DNA of 45,961 nt from Gemmatimonadales bacterium. GTDB lineage: Bacteria; Gemmatimonadota; Gemmatimonadetes; Gemmatimonadales; GWC2-71-9. The position numbers and the translations under genes were made by a program. The notes beneath the pieces were generated by a model. That model did not search any database, had not been told where the DNA came from, and saw nothing but the letters and a program-made list of their open reading frames with translations. Each line of letters begins with the position of its first letter. Position 1 is the first letter of the stretch. The stretch covers positions 1 through 45,961 of the forward strand of contig JACDBX010000191.1 of NCBI GenBank assembly GCA_013694695.1, written 5' to 3'. Positions 25,067 through 39,216 of this stretch are shown here, one piece after another.

Positions 25067-26442
25067 GCCGGGCGCTGCGGGTTGCCGTGCTGGTCTCACT
25101 GGTTGCGTGCAGCAGTGGCGGCGAGAACGGCTTTGTGCACGAGGTGGGTGCACAGCGGCCGGTGGCTTCTATCGATGCAACGCGCCGTACAGCAATCGTC
25201 GCCGCGACAGAACAGGTGTCGGCCGCGGTGGTGTCGGTGCGCACGACCCGGCCCTCGCCGCGGCCCTCGGCGTATGACCTCTGGATCGGGCAGCCCCGCG
25301 GCACCCCGCAGAGCTTCGGTACGGGATTCATCCTGCACGAGAACGGCGTCGTCATCACCAACCAGCATGTGGTGGCCGACGCGCAACAGGTGACCGTCAC
25401 CCTTCCCGACGGGACGGACGTCGAAGGCAGGGTCCTCGGCGAGGATCCCCTCACCGACATCGCCGTGATCAAGCTCGAGCGCACCGGGCTTCCGGTAGTG
25501 CGCATCGGCACCACCCGCGACCTGATGATCGGCGAATGGGCGATCGCGCTCGGCAATCCCTACAGCTACCTGCTGGGCAATTCGGAGCCGACCGTGACCG
25601 CCGGCGTCATCAGCGCCACCCGACGAAACATCCTTCCGGTGGGCGACCAGTCGGGATCATACCTCGACATGATCCAGACCGACGCAGCGATCAATCCGGG
25701 CAATTCCGGCGGCCCACTGGTCAACGCGCTCGGCGAGGTCATCGGTGTCAACTCGTCGATCTTCTCGTCGACAGGCGGTTCGGTCGGTCTTGGATTCGCC
25801 ATACCCATCGAGCGCGCCGTGCGGGTCGCAGATGAGATCATCCGGAATGGTTCGGTACGCCGGGCGTGGGTCGGACTCACTGTGCGGCTCGGAGGCGTCA
25901 GCGGCGAGTGGAAGCAGAGCGGCGGCGTGACGGTGGGCGAGGTGGCGCCCGGCGGCCCCGCGGCGCGCGCGGGCATCCAGGCGGGCGACGTCCTGGTGCG
26001 CGCGAATGATCGCCCGCTCCGCAACTACCTCGACTGGGACGCGGTACTCCTCGACCTGCACGTGGGCGATGTTGTGCAGGCGACGGTGAGCAGCCGGGGC
26101 CGGACCTCGACCGTCCGCATCGTCACGGGAGACCTGCCCACGGTGACCGCGGAAAAGGTGCGAGTGCTCAGCGAACTCGACCTCATCACCGTGACCCCGT
26201 CGATTCGCGCCGAACGCGGAATCCAGTCATCGTTTGGTGCCCTGGTCTACCGGGTTCCCGGCGACATCACGCAGCGCACCGGCATCACCGTTGGCGACGT
26301 GATCATCGGCATCAACGGACAGGCGCTCCGGACGGCGGAAGAGGTGGCCGAGCAGGTGCGCGGCATGCGCCCCGGGCAGCAGTTCTACCTCAACATCGAG
26401 CGGGGTGGGATGCGCGGCACCGTGCCACTCCGGCTGCAGTGA
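25063..26442 (+). CDS. HtrA/DegP-like serine protease with PDZ domains, predicted lipoprotein
   Basis: 459 residues from GTG 25063, overlapping the truA stop as GTGA (a GTG one codon earlier is possible). A lipoprotein signal ends LVSLVAC with Cys16. The trypsin-like domain has the triad His102 (ITNQHVVADA), Asp132 (DPLTDIAVIKL) and Ser215 (NPGNSGGPL). A first PDZ domain (about 270-350, VGEVAPGGPAARAGIQAGDVLVRAND) and a second (about 385-455, RTGITVGDVIIGINGQALRTAEEV) follow. Family members degrade or sense misfolded envelope proteins. It is an odd member of an otherwise purine and lipid chain, placed between truA and purB. Confidence 0.93.
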   Translation: MSRALRVAVLVSLVACSSGGENGFVHEVGAQRPVASIDATRRTAIVAATEQVSAAVVSVRTTRPSPRPSAYDLWIGQPRGTPQSFGTGFILHENGVVITNQHVVADAQQVTVTLPDGTDVEGRVLGEDPLTDIAVIKLERTGLPVVRIGTTRDLMIGEWAIALGNPYSYLLGNSEPTVTAGVISATRRNILPVGDQSGSYLDMIQTDAAINPGNSGGPLVNALGEVIGVNSSIFSSTGGSVGLGFAIPIERAVRVADEIIRNGSVRRAWVGLTVRLGGVSGEWKQSGGVTVGEVAPGGPAARAGIQAGDVLVRANDRPLRNYLDWDAVLLDLHVGDVVQATVSSRGRTSTVRIVTGDLPTVTAEKVRVLSELDLITVTPSIRAERGIQSSFGALVYRVPGDITQRTGITVGDVIIGINGQALRTAEEVAEQVRGMRPGQQFYLNIERGGMRGTVPLRLQ

Positions 26443-27878
26443 GCGAGCCGCGCTGGGTATCGCCCCTGGGCACCCGCTACGCGTCGCCGGCGATGCAGCG
26501 GCTGTGGAGCGAGGAGCACAAGATCGGGCGTTGGCGCAGGGTATGGCTCGCCCTCGCGGAGGCAGAGCACGAACTGGGACTCGAGATCCCCGAGGCAGCA
26601 CTCCAGGCGATGCGCGTGCATCTCGACGATGTCGACCTGCCGAGCGCCGCGGAGTACGAGCGTCGGTTCCGCCACGATGTGATGGCGCACGTGCACGCGT
26701 TCGGCGAGCAGGCACCTGCTGCACGCCCATTCCTGCACCTCGGCGCGACTTCGGCGTTCGTGACCGACAACGCCGACGTGCTGGTGATGCGGGAGGCGCT
26801 GCAGGTGACGCTCGGTCGCACGCTGGGCGTGGTGTCGGCACTGCGCCGGTTCGCCGAGCAGCACGCTACCGTCCCGTGCCTCGCCTACACGCACTTCCAG
26901 CCGGCCCAGCTCACCACCGTCGGCAAGCGCGCGACGCTTTGGACCCAGGACCTGGCCCTCGACGTGGAACGCCTGGTCGATCTGCTCCGCTCACTCCGGC
27001 TTCGGGGGTGCAAGGGCACCACCGGCACCCAGGCTTCGTTCCTGGAGTTGTTCGCGGGTGATCACGCAAAGGTGCGCGACCTCGAAGACCGTGTGGTGCG
27101 CAAGCTCGGGATGAACCGTGCGTACGCCGTCACCGGACAGACCTATCCGCGCAAGCTCGACTCGCACGTCCTTGATGTCCTCAGCGGCATCGCCCAGTCC
27201 GCCGCCAAGTTCGGCACCGACCTTCGCCTGCTGCAGCACGAGGGAGAGCTGCTCGAGCCGTTCGAGTCGGAACAGATCGGCTCGAGCGCGATGGCGTACA
27301 AGCGCAACCCGATGCGTGCCGAACGAATGGGATCGCTGGCGAGGCACGTCATCACGCTCCAGGCGAATGGGGCGCACACTGCGGCAGCACAGTGGCTCGA
27401 GCGCACGCTCGACGACTCGGCGAACCGGCGGCTCACTCTCCCCGAAGCGTTTCTCACCGTTGACGCCATCCTCCTCCTCGCGCAGAACATCGCCAGCGGC
27501 CTGGAGATTCGGCCGGTCGTGATCGCCCGGCACGTGTCGGAACAGATGCCCTTCATGGCCACCGAACGGTGGCTGATGCTCGGGGTGCGGGCCGGTGGGG
27601 ACCGCCAGGCGCTGCACGAGGTGATCCGGGTGCACTCGATGGCCGCGTCGGAGCGCGTCGGTGCGGGCGAATCAAACGACCTGATCGATCGCCTTGGCCG
27701 CGACGAGGCCTTTGCCGGCGTCGATCGAGGCGCGCTCGCGGCCGAACTCGACCCGGCGCGCTACGTCGGTCGCTCGCCGGAGCAGGTGTCGGAGTTTCAT
27801 CGCGAGTACCTCGATCCGCTGGTCGCGGTCGCAACGCCGCTGGCGCGCAGCGCCGACGCGGGAGAGCTCAGGGTATGA
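26439..27878 (+). CDS. purB: Adenylosuccinate lyase
   Basis: 479 residues; the start GTG 26439 overlaps the protease stop as GTGA. The fumarase-superfamily signature [11 protein letters not shown] carries the flexible catalytic loop, and [14 protein letters not shown] and TYPRKLD also fit. It acts twice in purine synthesis, releasing fumarate from SAICAR and from adenylosuccinate. Its length and the [16 protein letters not shown] segment resemble the eukaryote-like branch of PurB more than the short Bacillus type. purC follows with an ATGA overlap, so the enzymes making and using SAICAR are coupled. Confidence 0.96.
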   Translation: MSEPRWVSPLGTRYASPAMQRLWSEEHKIGRWRRVWLALAEAEHELGLEIPEAALQAMRVHLDDVDLPSAAEYERRFRHDVMAHVHAFGEQAPAARPFLHLGATSAFVTDNADVLVMREALQVTLGRTLGVVSALRRFAEQHATVPCLAYTHFQPAQLTTVGKRATLWTQDLALDVERLVDLLRSLRLRGCKGTTGTQASFLELFAGDHAKVRDLEDRVVRKLGMNRAYAVTGQTYPRKLDSHVLDVLSGIAQSAAKFGTDLRLLQHEGELLEPFESEQIGSSAMAYKRNPMRAERMGSLARHVITLQANGAHTAAAQWLERTLDDSANRRLTLPEAFLTVDAILLLAQNIASGLEIRPVVIARHVSEQMPFMATERWLMLGVRAGGDRQALHEVIRVHSMAASERVGAGESNDLIDRLGRDEAFAGVDRGALAAELDPARYVGRSPEQVSEFHREYLDPLVAVATPLARSADAGELRV

Positions 27879-28798
27879 CCATCCCGATGACCGCGAGCGA
27901 GCTTCCGCTCACGCTCTGGCGCCGCGGCAAGGTTCGCGAGGTGTACGTGGTCGACGCCGAGCGCCTGCTCATCGTGGCCAGCGACCGGGTCAGCGCGTTC
28001 GACGTCGTGATGGCCGAGGCCGTACCGCGCAAGGGCGCGGTGCTGACCCAGCTTTCCGCGTTCTGGTTTGAAGAGCTCGCGGGGGTCACGCCCTCGCACT
28101 TCATCACTGCCGACACCGACACGATTCTCGCGGCCGTGCCCGCCGTCGCGGCATACCGCAACGAGATCGATGCACGCGCGATGCTGGTATGGCGGACCGC
28201 ACCCGTGGCATTCGAGTGCGTGGTGCGCGGGTACATCGCTGGTTCCGCGTGGCTCGAGTACCGCCAGCACGGCACCCTCGCCGGCGAGCTGCTGCCCCGG
28301 GATCTCTCGGAGTCGTCGGTGCTCGACCCGCCGATGTTCTCCCCGGCCACCAAGGCCGAAACGGGTCATGACGAAAACGTGACATTCGACTCCATGAGCG
28401 CGGCGCTCGGGCCGGCGCTCGCGATCGCGCTTCGGGACACGTCGCTCGCCCTGTATGCAGCCGGTCGGGACCACGCTGCTCGGGCGGGGCTGATCATCGC
28501 CGACACCAAGTTCGAGTTCGGTCTCGACCGTACCGGACAGCCAATGCTGATCGACGAGGTGCTCACACCGGACAGCTCCCGGTTCTGGCCCGCCGACACT
28601 TACCAGCCGGGACGTAACCAGCCCAGTTTCGACAAACAGCCGCTCCGCGACTGGCTCGCGGCCGAACGCTCGGCTGGCCGATGGAACGGCGACGCACCGC
28701 CTCCGCCGCTGCCCGACCATGTCGTGGCCGCCACCTCTGACCGCTACACCGAGGCGTACCGCCGGCTCACCGGCCACGCCCTGCAGGAGATTCCCTGA
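27875..28798 (+). CDS. purC: SAICAR synthetase
   Basis: 307 residues from ATG 27875, which overlaps the purB stop as ATGA; the long upstream extension in the track is out of frame with purB and is spurious. [30 protein letters not shown] is the ATP-binding start. [26 protein letters not shown] and [14 protein letters not shown] complete the family pattern. It couples CAIR to aspartate with ATP. The length matches the longer, type 2 SAICAR synthetases. The stop overlaps the psd start as TGATG. Confidence 0.96.
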   Translation: MTIPMTASELPLTLWRRGKVREVYVVDAERLLIVASDRVSAFDVVMAEAVPRKGAVLTQLSAFWFEELAGVTPSHFITADTDTILAAVPAVAAYRNEIDARAMLVWRTAPVAFECVVRGYIAGSAWLEYRQHGTLAGELLPRDLSESSVLDPPMFSPATKAETGHDENVTFDSMSAALGPALAIALRDTSLALYAAGRDHAARAGLIIADTKFEFGLDRTGQPMLIDEVLTPDSSRFWPADTYQPGRNQPSFDKQPLRDWLAAERSAGRWNGDAPPPPLPDHVVAATSDRYTEAYRRLTGHALQEIP

Positions 28799-29424
28799 TG
28801 CGCATTGCCCCCGAAGGGTGGCCGTTCATTCTTGCCGGCTGGGCGGTTCAGTTGGTGCTGGCCGTGATGGGGTGGTGGCTCGCCGCCGCCCTCTGGCTCC
28901 CGATTGCCATCTGGCTGCTGGTTTTCTTCCGCGACCCATTGCGTAACGGGCCGCGTGGTGCCGACGTGATCATTGCACCGGCCGACGGCAAGGTGGTGAG
29001 CGTCATCCCGATGCACGAACCCGACGTGATCGGGGGCACGGCGACCAGGATCTCGATCTTCATGAACGTCTTCAACGTGCACGTCAATCGTTACCCGGTT
29101 GATGGGCCGATCAGCTTCCGGCGCTACCGTCCCGGCAAGTTCTTCAACGCCGCCGACGAGAAGGCCGCGCTGGAGAACGAGCAGAGCGACGTCGGCATCA
29201 TCACCGCCCACGGACCAATCCTCACCCGCCAGATCGCCGGACTGATCGCGCGCCGGATCATCACTGATCACGGCGAGGGCGCGACCGCCCAACAGGGAGA
29301 ACGCATGGGATTGATCAGGTTCGGTTCCCGTGTCGATGTATTTGTGCCTGCTGGCGTGGAGGTGCTGGTCAAGGAGGGCCAGACCACGACGGCGGGCCAG
29401 ACCGTGATCGCGCGATGGAAATGA
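28798..29424 (+). CDS. psd: Phosphatidylserine decarboxylase proenzyme (short PSD-A type)
   Basis: 208 residues. Two hydrophobic segments (about 8-45) anchor it to the membrane. IIAPADGKVVSV, ISIFMNVFNVHVNRYP and GLIRFGSRVDVFVP follow; the Gly-Ser in RFGSR is the self-cleavage site that yields the pyruvoyl alpha chain. It makes phosphatidylethanolamine from phosphatidylserine. The ATG shares its A with the purC stop (TGATG). pssA, the preceding enzyme of the pathway, comes next with an ATGA overlap. Confidence 0.95.
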   Translation: MRIAPEGWPFILAGWAVQLVLAVMGWWLAAALWLPIAIWLLVFFRDPLRNGPRGADVIIAPADGKVVSVIPMHEPDVIGGTATRISIFMNVFNVHVNRYPVDGPISFRRYRPGKFFNAADEKAALENEQSDVGIITAHGPILTRQIAGLIARRIITDHGEGATAQQGERMGLIRFGSRVDVFVPAGVEVLVKEGQTTTAGQTVIARWK

Positions 29425-30254
29425 GCAGCCTTCCCGCGCGCCGCACCGCGATGCGGCGGGTCGTGGTGGTGGTGCCGAGCGCGTTCACGCTCGGCAACCT
29501 CTTCTTCGGGATGTGGTCGATCGTCTCGGCATACAACGGCAACTACGTCTGGGCGGGCTGGTTCATCGTCTTCGCGGCCATCCTCGACACCCTCGATGGC
29601 CGCGTCGCCAGGATGTCGAACACGGGCTCACGGTTCGGTGCCGAGCTCGACTCACTGGTCGACGTGATCTCGTTCGGTGTGGCCCCCGCCCTGATCATGT
29701 ACTTCCTGGAGTTCTCCACCGCCGGCCGGTTCGCATGGGTGATCTGCTTCCTGTATGTCGTGGCCGCCGCCGTGCGCCTCGCGCGCTACAACGTCGTCGC
29801 CGCCCAGAGCAGCGGGAAGTATTCGTCGTGGTTCACCGGCCTGCCCTCTCCAGCGGCAGGCATCACGCTCGCCGTCTACTACGCCTTCTCGCAGACCGAC
29901 TGGTACGGACGCTCGCTCGCCTACTTCGACCTGCAGCATCAGGGTCTCGTGGCGCTGATCGTCCTCATCTCGGTGCTGATGGTGAGCAACGTCAAGTATC
30001 CGAAGTTCCCGGCTGCTGGTTTTCGCGGGCCCGCCCGACTGGCAGGGCTCGCCCTGTACATCGTGCTGATCGTCGGGGCGCTCGCCGTGCCCGCATACTT
30101 CTTCTTTCCCCTCGGCCTGACGTACATGGCCTTCGGGCTGCTGCGATCACTCGTGATCAACCTCAACCGCAATGATGAGCCCGACGATGCCGAGCGGGGA
30201 GACATCGCGCGACACCGACGCCGGCGCGAGAGCCGCCAGGAGCAGGACGGATGA
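29421..30254 (+). CDS. pssA: CDP-diacylglycerol-serine O-phosphatidyltransferase
   Basis: 277 residues from ATG 29421, overlapping the psd stop as ATGA; the track ATG two codons earlier is possible. The CDP-alcohol phosphatidyltransferase motif DTLDGRVARMSNTGSRFGAELDSLVD is complete with all catalytic aspartates. Six or more hydrophobic helices are visible, ending with a basic cytosolic tail (RHRRRRESRQEQ). It makes phosphatidylserine at the inner membrane. With psd it forms the complete branch to phosphatidylethanolamine, embedded between purC and purS. Confidence 0.95.
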   Translation: MSSLPARRTAMRRVVVVVPSAFTLGNLFFGMWSIVSAYNGNYVWAGWFIVFAAILDTLDGRVARMSNTGSRFGAELDSLVDVISFGVAPALIMYFLEFSTAGRFAWVICFLYVVAAAVRLARYNVVAAQSSGKYSSWFTGLPSPAAGITLAVYYAFSQTDWYGRSLAYFDLQHQGLVALIVLISVLMVSNVKYPKFPAAGFRGPARLAGLALYIVLIVGALAVPAYFFFPLGLTYMAFGLLRSLVINLNRNDEPDDAERGDIARHRRRRESRQEQDG

Positions 30255-30499
30255 CCTTTCGTGTGCAAGTGCGGGTGATCCCGCGTCCCGGGTTGCTCGA
30301 TCCCCAGGGTCAGGCGGTCGAACACGCCCTTGGCTCCCTCGGCTTTGCCGGTGTCGGTTCGGTGCGAGTTGGCAAGGCGATCGAGCTCTCCATCGATGCG
30401 GCTTCGGCGGACGAGGCGCGCGCAGCAGCCCGCGCAATGTGTGATCGCCTGCTCGCCAACCCGGTGACAGAGGACTACGCAATCGAGGTCGAGGCGTGA
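30251..30499 (+). CDS. purS: FGAM synthase subunit PurS
   Basis: 82 residues, the usual size. MTFRVQVRVIPRPGLLDPQGQAVEHALGSLGF is typical of PurS, and the NPVTEDYAIEVE tail matches the family. It bridges PurQ and the small PurL in the formylglycinamidine synthase complex. The start overlaps the pssA stop as ATGA and its stop overlaps purQ as GTGA. Its presence fits the short PurL encoded next. Confidence 0.95.
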   Translation: MTFRVQVRVIPRPGLLDPQGQAVEHALGSLGFAGVGSVRVGKAIELSIDAASADEARAAARAMCDRLLANPVTEDYAIEVEA

Positions 30500-31200
30500 G
30501 CGCACGCGTTGCGGTGGTGCGCTTCCCCGGCAGCAACTGCGAGGACGAGACACTTGCCGCGGTCGAGCGGGCCGGCGCCGCCGGCGTCCTGCTCGACTAC
30601 CGCGCCACGTCGCTCGACGGCGCCGACGCGGTGCTCCTGCCGGGCGGGTTCTCGTACGGTGACTATCTGCGGTCGGGAGCAATCGCCCGGTTTGCGCCGG
30701 TGATGGACGCGGTCCGCGCTCACGCCGATGCCGGTGGAGTGGTCATCGGCATCTGCAATGGTTTCCAGATCGCCTGCGAGGCCGGCCTGCTACCTGGCGC
30801 CCTCCTGCGCAACGCGCAGCAGCGATTCACGTCGCGACCGGTCGATGTTCGCATCGAGCGCGCCGACACGGTGTGCACCACCCGCTTCACCGTTGGCGAC
30901 GTGATCCGCATACCGGTCGCCCACGGCGAGGGACGCTACGTGGCCGACGCCGACACCCTCGACCGCCTCGAGGGCGATGGACTCGTGGTGATGCGTTACG
31001 TGCAGGAGGACGGCGCAGACGCCCCGCACAACCCGAACGGCTCCGCGCGCGACATTGCAGGGATCTGCAATGCGGCGGGCAACGTGGTCGGTTTCATGCC
31101 GCACCCGGAGCGCCTCGCCGACGCCGTGCTTGGTTCCGATGCCGGGCACCGTATCTTCACGTCACTGGTCGATCGCCTCGGCGCCGCGGTGTCCGCATGA
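30496..31200 (+). CDS. purQ: FGAM synthase glutaminase subunit PurQ
   Basis: 234 residues, start GTG 30496. It is a class I glutamine amidotransferase: [31 protein letters not shown], the nucleophile in [21 protein letters not shown], and the His/Glu pair in GFMPHPERL. It supplies ammonia to PurL. It is placed between purS and purL with GTGA and ATGA overlaps, giving a coupled three-gene unit for one enzyme complex. Confidence 0.97.
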   Translation: MSARVAVVRFPGSNCEDETLAAVERAGAAGVLLDYRATSLDGADAVLLPGGFSYGDYLRSGAIARFAPVMDAVRAHADAGGVVIGICNGFQIACEAGLLPGALLRNAQQRFTSRPVDVRIERADTVCTTRFTVGDVIRIPVAHGEGRYVADADTLDRLEGDGLVVMRYVQEDGADAPHNPNGSARDIAGICNAAGNVVGFMPHPERLADAVLGSDAGHRIFTSLVDRLGAAVSA

Positions 31201-33488
31201 CGGCCGTGGTCCACGCCGAGGCCTTTCCCGGAGAGCGGCCGGTCACCGACGCGGTGGTTCGCGAGCACAAGCTCAACGAGCTCGAGTACACGGCCATCGA
31301 GCGACTTCTCGGGCGTACCCCGACCCTCACCGAGCTTGGCATCTTCTCGGCGCTCTGGTCGGAACACTGTTCGTACAAGCACACGAAGCCGGTACTGCGT
31401 CGCTTCCCCACCGAAGGACCGCAGGTGGTTCAGGGGCCGGGGGAGAACGCCGGAGTACTTCGGCTCCCCGATGGCTGGGCGGTGGCGTTCAAGATCGAAT
31501 CGCACAATCACCCGAGCGCGGTCGAACCCTACCAGGGCGCCGCCACCGGTGTTGGCGGCATCCTGCGCGATGTCTTTACCATGGGTGCCCGGCCCGTGGC
31601 CGTGCTCAATTCGCTTCGCCTCGGTCCGCTGGACGATCCGCGCAATCGGTACCTCTTCGCCGGCATCGTGAAGGGCGTAGGTGACTACGGCAACTGCATG
31701 GGCGTGCCGACGCTCGGCGGTGAGGTGTCGTTCTCGTCGTGCTACAGCGGCAATCCGCTGGTGAACGCCATGGCGGTCGGCATTCTTCGTGAGACCGACC
31801 TGGCCACAGCCCGCGCGCATGGCGTCGGCAATGTGCTGCTGACCGTGGGCGCAAGCACAGGCCGCGACGGCATTCATGGTGCGTCGTTCGCGTCGGAAGA
31901 TCTCACCGCCGAGAGCGAGAAGCGTCGCCCCCAGGTGCAAGTGGGGGATCCGTTCACCGAGAAGCTCCTGCTGGAGGCATCGTTGGAGCTCATCACCTCC
32001 GGGCAAATCGTCGCGATCCAGGACATGGGTGCCGCCGGCCTGACGTCGTCATCCGCCGAGATGGCGGCGCGCGGTGGCGTGGGCGTCGAACTCGACACGT
32101 CGCTCGTGCCGACCCGCGAGCCCGGGATGACGCCCTACGAAATCATGCTGTCCGAGTCGCAGGAACGAATGCTGGTGGTGGCCGAGCCGCACCAGGTGGA
32201 ACGCATCCAGGCAATCTGCAGAAAGTGGGAGCTTGACGCGACGCCGGTTGGACGAGTCACCGACGATGGCATCTTCCGGGTGATCCACGACGGCCGAACG
32301 GTGGCCGCGATCCCCGGTGCGGAACTGGTCGATGGGTGCCCGATGTACGCGCCGCCCGCCGAGGAATCGCCCAAGGCACGGCAGCGGCGTTCGCTCGTGC
32401 CCGTGAAGGCGGCGCCCGACCTGCACCTCGTCCTCGAGCAATTGCTGGACGCGCCCACAATCGCGAGCAAGCGTTGGGTGTTCGAGCAGTATGACTCCAC
32501 GGTCCGGGCGGGATCCGCGATCCTGCCCGGTGGAGACGCGGGCGTGCTGCGGGTTCCCGGCACGCGGTTCGGCGTGGCGATGACGGTCGACTGCAATGCG
32601 CGTCATGTCCTCCTTGATCCGTACGAGGGGGGCAAGGGCGCCGTCGCCGAGGCCGCCCGCAACATCGCTTGCACCGGCGCACGCCCGCTGGGGATCACGG
32701 ACTGCCTCAATTTCGGCAACCCGCAAGTTCCCGCGATCTTCCACCAGTTTGTCGAGGCGTGTCGCGGGATCGCCGAGGCATGCATCGCATTCGATACTCC
32801 GGTGACCGGCGGCAATGTCTCGCTGTACAACCAGAACCCCGATGGTGCCATCGACCCCACGCCCACGATCGGGATGGTTGGCCTGATCGATAACATCACC
32901 CTTGCGGTCCCCAGCCATTTCCGGCACGAAGGCGATGCCATCCTCCTGCTGGGGACCCCGAAGGGTCACCTCGGCGGGAGCGCCTACTGGGCGGAGGTGC
33001 TTGATTGCGTGGGTGGACCGCCGCCACCCGTCGACCTTGCGGCCGAGCGTGGGCTGCAGGAAACCCTGATCGCTGCCGCGGCCAGCGGCCTGCTCATGTC
33101 GGCCCATGACCTGTCTGAAGGCGGACTGGCCGTCGCGCTCGGGGAGTGCTGCATCGGCGGACCATGGGCCACGACGACTTTCGGGTGCGATGTGGAGCTG
33201 GGTCAGCATGCTGACCAGCTCACCGATGAGCAGTGGTTGTTCGGTGAGGAGGGCGCCCGGGCCGTGGTCTCGTGCTCGCCGCAACATGTCGCCGAGCTGC
33301 AGCGTCTGGCGGCGTCGCACGCGATTCCATGCCATTACCTTGGCCTCGTGGCAGCCCCGGATGGCGAGATGCGGGTGCGGCGTCGCGAGCGGGTGTACGC
33401 CTGGCCTGTCCGCCGGCTCCGGAAGCTTCACCTCGACGCGATCCCGCGCCGTATGGCCGCCGACACCACCGTCATAGCAGGGAGCTGA
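31197..33488 (+). CDS. purL: FGAM synthase subunit PurL (small form)
   Basis: 763 residues from ATG 31197, overlapping purQ as ATGA; the track start at 30873 runs through purQ. This is the small form that needs PurS and Pur[42 protein letters not shown] opens it; [34 protein letters not shown] binds the substrate and [19 protein letters not shown] and DCLNFGNPQ lie in the later domains. It makes FGAM from FGAR. A 3-base gap to purF is the only non-overlapping junction in the chain. Confidence 0.97.
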   Translation: MTAVVHAEAFPGERPVTDAVVREHKLNELEYTAIERLLGRTPTLTELGIFSALWSEHCSYKHTKPVLRRFPTEGPQVVQGPGENAGVLRLPDGWAVAFKIESHNHPSAVEPYQGAATGVGGILRDVFTMGARPVAVLNSLRLGPLDDPRNRYLFAGIVKGVGDYGNCMGVPTLGGEVSFSSCYSGNPLVNAMAVGILRETDLATARAHGVGNVLLTVGASTGRDGIHGASFASEDLTAESEKRRPQVQVGDPFTEKLLLEASLELITSGQIVAIQDMGAAGLTSSSAEMAARGGVGVELDTSLVPTREPGMTPYEIMLSESQERMLVVAEPHQVERIQAICRKWELDATPVGRVTDDGIFRVIHDGRTVAAIPGAELVDGCPMYAPPAEESPKARQRRSLVPVKAAPDLHLVLEQLLDAPTIASKRWVFEQYDSTVRAGSAILPGGDAGVLRVPGTRFGVAMTVDCNARHVLLDPYEGGKGAVAEAARNIACTGARPLGITDCLNFGNPQVPAIFHQFVEACRGIAEACIAFDTPVTGGNVSLYNQNPDGAIDPTPTIGMVGLIDNITLAVPSHFRHEGDAILLLGTPKGHLGGSAYWAEVLDCVGGPPPPVDLAAERGLQETLIAAAASGLLMSAHDLSEGGLAVALGECCIGGPWATTTFGCDVELGQHADQLTDEQWLFGEEGARAVVSCSPQHVAELQRLAASHAIPCHYLGLVAAPDGEMRVRRRERVYAWPVRRLRKLHLDAIPRRMAADTTVIAGS

Positions 33489-33491
33489 ATC

Positions 33492-34882
33492 ATGTGCGGC
33501 GTGATCGGCGTTTCCGGGATTCCCGATGCCTCGCGAGTGGCCTACCTCGGCCTCTATGCCCTGCAACATCGCGGGCAGGAGAGCGCCGGGATCGTCGCCC
33601 TCGATGCTGACGTTCGCGCCCGCATCCACCGCGTGATGGGGCTGGTCGCCGACGGCTTCGATGAATCGGTCTTTGCATCGCTCACCGGCGACGTCGCGGT
33701 CGGGCACACCCGATACTCGACTGCAGGAAGCACGGTGCTGGCGAATGCGCAGCCCTATCTCGTCAATTATCACGCCGGCCCACTTTCGGTCTCCCACAAC
33801 GGCAACATCGTGAATGCCGACGAGATCCGGGAGGAGCTGGTTCGCGACGGTGCGATCTTCTCGTCGAGCAGCGACACCGAGGTCCTGATCCACCTGATCG
33901 CGCGGTCCGACGCACCGGATGTCGAGGGTCAGATCCGCTCGGCGCTCGAGCGCGTCGATGGCGCCTGCTCGGTGGTGATCTCGGTGGGCCGCACGATCTA
34001 TGCAGCCGTCGACAGTCGGGGCTTCCGGCCAATGGTGGTCGGACGGCTCGGAGGTGGGATCATCGTAGCGTCGGAAACATGCGCGCTCGACCTCGTGGGC
34101 GCGGCGAGCATGTGCGAACTCGAACCCGGCCAGTTTGTACGCATCGAGGATGGTGAGGTCACCGACCTCGAGCCGCTGTCTCCGCGGCGGGTGACGCGCT
34201 GCATCTTCGAGCTGGTGTACTTCGCGCGACCCGACTCCACCATCTTCGGGCACAGCGTCGACCGGGTTCGCAGGGAGCTCGGGCGCCAGCTCGCCCGGTT
34301 CCACCCTGCGCCCGGCGCCGACGTGGTTTTCTCCGTCCCCGACAGCGCGAACGTGATGGCGCTGGGTTACTCAGAGACCTCCGGCGTCAAGCTGGAGCAC
34401 GGGCTGATCCGAAACCACTACGTGGGGCGCACCTTCATCAACCCCACCCAGGCGCTGCGGGTCGAGAAGGTCCGCATCAAGTTCAACCCCGTCCGCGAAG
34501 TGATCGAAGGCAAGAGCGTGGTCGTGATTGACGACTCGCTGGTGCGGGGCACCACGAGCAAGGGACTGGTCCGGATGATCCGTGCGGCCGGCGCTCGCGA
34601 GGTTCACCTCAGGCTGGGCTCACCACCGATCACCGGTCCGTGTCACTACGGTATCGACACCCCAAACCGCAATGAACTGATCGCCGCGACGCACTCGCCC
34701 GAGGAGATCCGCCAGTATCTCGGGGTCGACACCCTTGAGTACCTGACACTCGACGAGATGATCGACGCGGCCGGCCATGATACACCGTACTGTCACGCCT
34801 GCTTCTCGGGCGATTATCCCACCCTGGTCGAACTGACTTCATCGGCCGAACGCCGATCCTCCCCTGCCGTGGCGGTCCCCGC

Positions 34883-34886
<4 letters not shown>
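33492..34886 (+). CDS. purF: Amidophosphoribosyltransferase
   Basis: 464 residues. Cys2 directly after Met (MCGVIGVSG) is the N-terminal nucleophile after processing. YALQHRGQESAGI, VGHTRYSTAG and SHNGNIVNA form the glutaminase site, and VVVIDDSLVRGTTSKG is the PRPP loop. Cysteines in TRCIFELVYFARPDS, GPCHYGID and CHACFSGDYP match the iron-sulfur ligands of the Bacillus-type enzyme, so an oxygen-sensitive 4Fe-4S form is likely. It commits PRPP to purines. Unlike most Bacillus-type enzymes no long propeptide is seen. Confidence 0.97.
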
Positions 34887-37548
<2,662 letters not shown>

Positions 37549-37552
<4 letters not shown>

Positions 37553-38046
37553 GCACGCCACTGGTCGGTCTCGTCATGGGGAGCGACTCCGACTGGAGCG
37601 TGATGCGTCACGCGGCAACACGCCTCGAGGAGTTCGGCGTCGCTTTCGAGTCCCGGGTCGTCTCGGCGCACCGCACACCCGACCTGCTCTTCGAGTACGC
37701 GGCGGAGGCGGAGGCCCGGGGGATCCGGTGCATCATCGCGGGTGCCGGCGGCGCGGCGCACCTTCCAGGGATGCTTGCCGCCAAGACCACGGTGCCAATT
37801 CTTGGCGTGCCGGTGCCGAGCACCTACCTCAATGGCATCGATTCGCTCCTCTCGATCGTGCAGATGCCAGCAGGTATTCCCGTGGCAACGTTCTCGATCG
37901 GTGAGGCGGGTGCTCACAACGCCGCGCTCTTTGCGGTCGCGATGCTGGCACGCACCGACTCCGCCCTCGCCGACCGGCTGCGCGCATTCCGCGCATCCCA
38001 GGACCGGAACGTCCGGTCCCGCATCCTCCCTCCCGACCCGGCGTGA
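37549..38046 (+). CDS. purE: N5-CAIR mutase
   Basis: 165 residues from GTG 37549, overlapping ppdK as GTGA; the track start at 37342 runs through ppdK. Class I PurE features: [49 protein letters not shown]-like PILGVPVPS and [24 protein letters not shown]. It moves the carboxylate from N5 to C4 of the imidazole. purK, which makes its substrate, follows with a GTGA overlap, as expected for class I enzymes. Confidence 0.97.
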
Positions 38047-39179
38047 TCCTGCCCGGCGGTACGCTCGGCGTCGTGGGCGGCGGCCAGCTGGGCCGGATGT
38101 TCACCGCCGAGGCGCAGCGCATGGGGTACCATGTGGTGGTGCTGGATCCGGATTCCGACGCACCGGCAGGACGGATCGCCGATAGGCACCTGGTACGACC
38201 GTGGACCGACCCCGACGCCCTCACCGACATGGGGGCAGCCTGCGACGCGATCACCACCGAGTTCGAAAACGTCCCCGCCGCGTCGCTTCGCGCGCTTGCC
38301 GCCCACGCACCGATCCGTCCATCGGCCGCGGCAGTGGCACCCACCCAGAACCGGATTGACGAGAAGGAGTTGCTGGCGTCGCTCGGCATCGCGGTCGGTG
38401 AATGGGCGCCGGTTCGCACGGCACGGGATCTCGACTCGGCGTGGCGCGTGGTGGGCAGCGGTCCGGCAGTCCTCAAGACCGCAACACTCGGCTACGACGG
38501 CAAGGGACAGCAGCTGATCGCGAGTGCTTCAGAGCTGGCACCGGCATTTGCCGCGCTGGGCGGGAAGGCTTGCGTGCTGGAGCGTCGGCTGGAGCTGGAC
38601 CGTGAGGTGTCGGTGATGGTGGCGCGCGGCGCCGACGGTAACGTTGTCACATGGCCGCTCGCGGGGAACGTGCATATCAATGGGATCCTTCATACATCGG
38701 CGGCGCCGGCCGACGTGCCAGAGGCGCTCAGCGCGGCCGCTCGCGACACAGCGACGACCATCATCACAGCGCTCGATTATGTCGGCGTGATGGGTGTGGA
38801 ATGTTTCGTGGTCGGTGGTGCGGTGCTGGTCAACGAGGTGGCGCCCCGCCCGCACAACAGCGGGCACTGGACCCTCGACGCGTGCGAGACCTCGCAGTTC
38901 GAGCAGCAGGTGCGGACGCTGGCCGGGCTCCCGCTCGGTACAACCGATGCCGTTTGTGCTGCGGTGATGGTCAATTTGCTCGGCGATCTCTGGCAGCACG
39001 GGCCGCCGCGGTGGGAACGGGCGCTCGCCGTCCCCGGCGTGAGGCTGCACCTCTATGGCAAGACCACCGCCCGCCCTGGCCGGAAGATGGGGCACCTCAC
39101 CGCACTCGGTCCGACCGGCGCAGAGGCGCACCGGAGGGCGATGGCGGCGTGGGGAATGCTGGCAAACTCGGACGACTAG
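38043..39179 (+). CDS. purK: N5-carboxyaminoimidazole ribonucleotide synthase
   Basis: 378 residues from GTG 38043. It is an ATP-grasp enzyme: [64 protein letters not shown] and [18 protein letters not shown]. It carboxylates AIR with ATP and bicarbonate. It ends the 14.9-kb chain. The TAG stop lies inside the perfect palindrome TAGCTCCGGAGCTA, and the next gene is convergent. Confidence 0.97.
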   Translation: MILPGGTLGVVGGGQLGRMFTAEAQRMGYHVVVLDPDSDAPAGRIADRHLVRPWTDPDALTDMGAACDAITTEFENVPAASLRALAAHAPIRPSAAAVAPTQNRIDEKELLASLGIAVGEWAPVRTARDLDSAWRVVGSGPAVLKTATLGYDGKGQQLIASASELAPAFAALGGKACVLERRLELDREVSVMVARGADGNVVTWPLAGNVHINGILHTSAAPADVPEALSAAARDTATTIITALDYVGVMGVECFVVGGAVLVNEVAPRPHNSGHWTLDACETSQFEQQVRTLAGLPLGTTDAVCAAVMVNLLGDLWQHGPPRWERALAVPGVRLHLYGKTTARPGRKMGHLTALGPTGAEAHRRAMAAWGMLANSDD

Positions 39180-39190
39180 CTCCGGAGCTA
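39177..39190. repeat. Palindrome over the purK stop codon
   Basis: TAGCTCCGGAGCTA is a perfect 14-bp palindrome containing the purK TAG stop. It lies at the end of the purine chain, in the 37-base gap to a convergent gene. No T-run follows, so a role in termination is only possible. Confidence 0.4.
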
Positions 39191-39216
39191 CCAGTTTACG
39201 CCGGACGACTCGGCAT

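Noticed and set aside
32049-34304. 751-residue antisense ORF across purL and purF
   Set aside because: Same reason: a stop-poor shadow frame over two clear purine genes.
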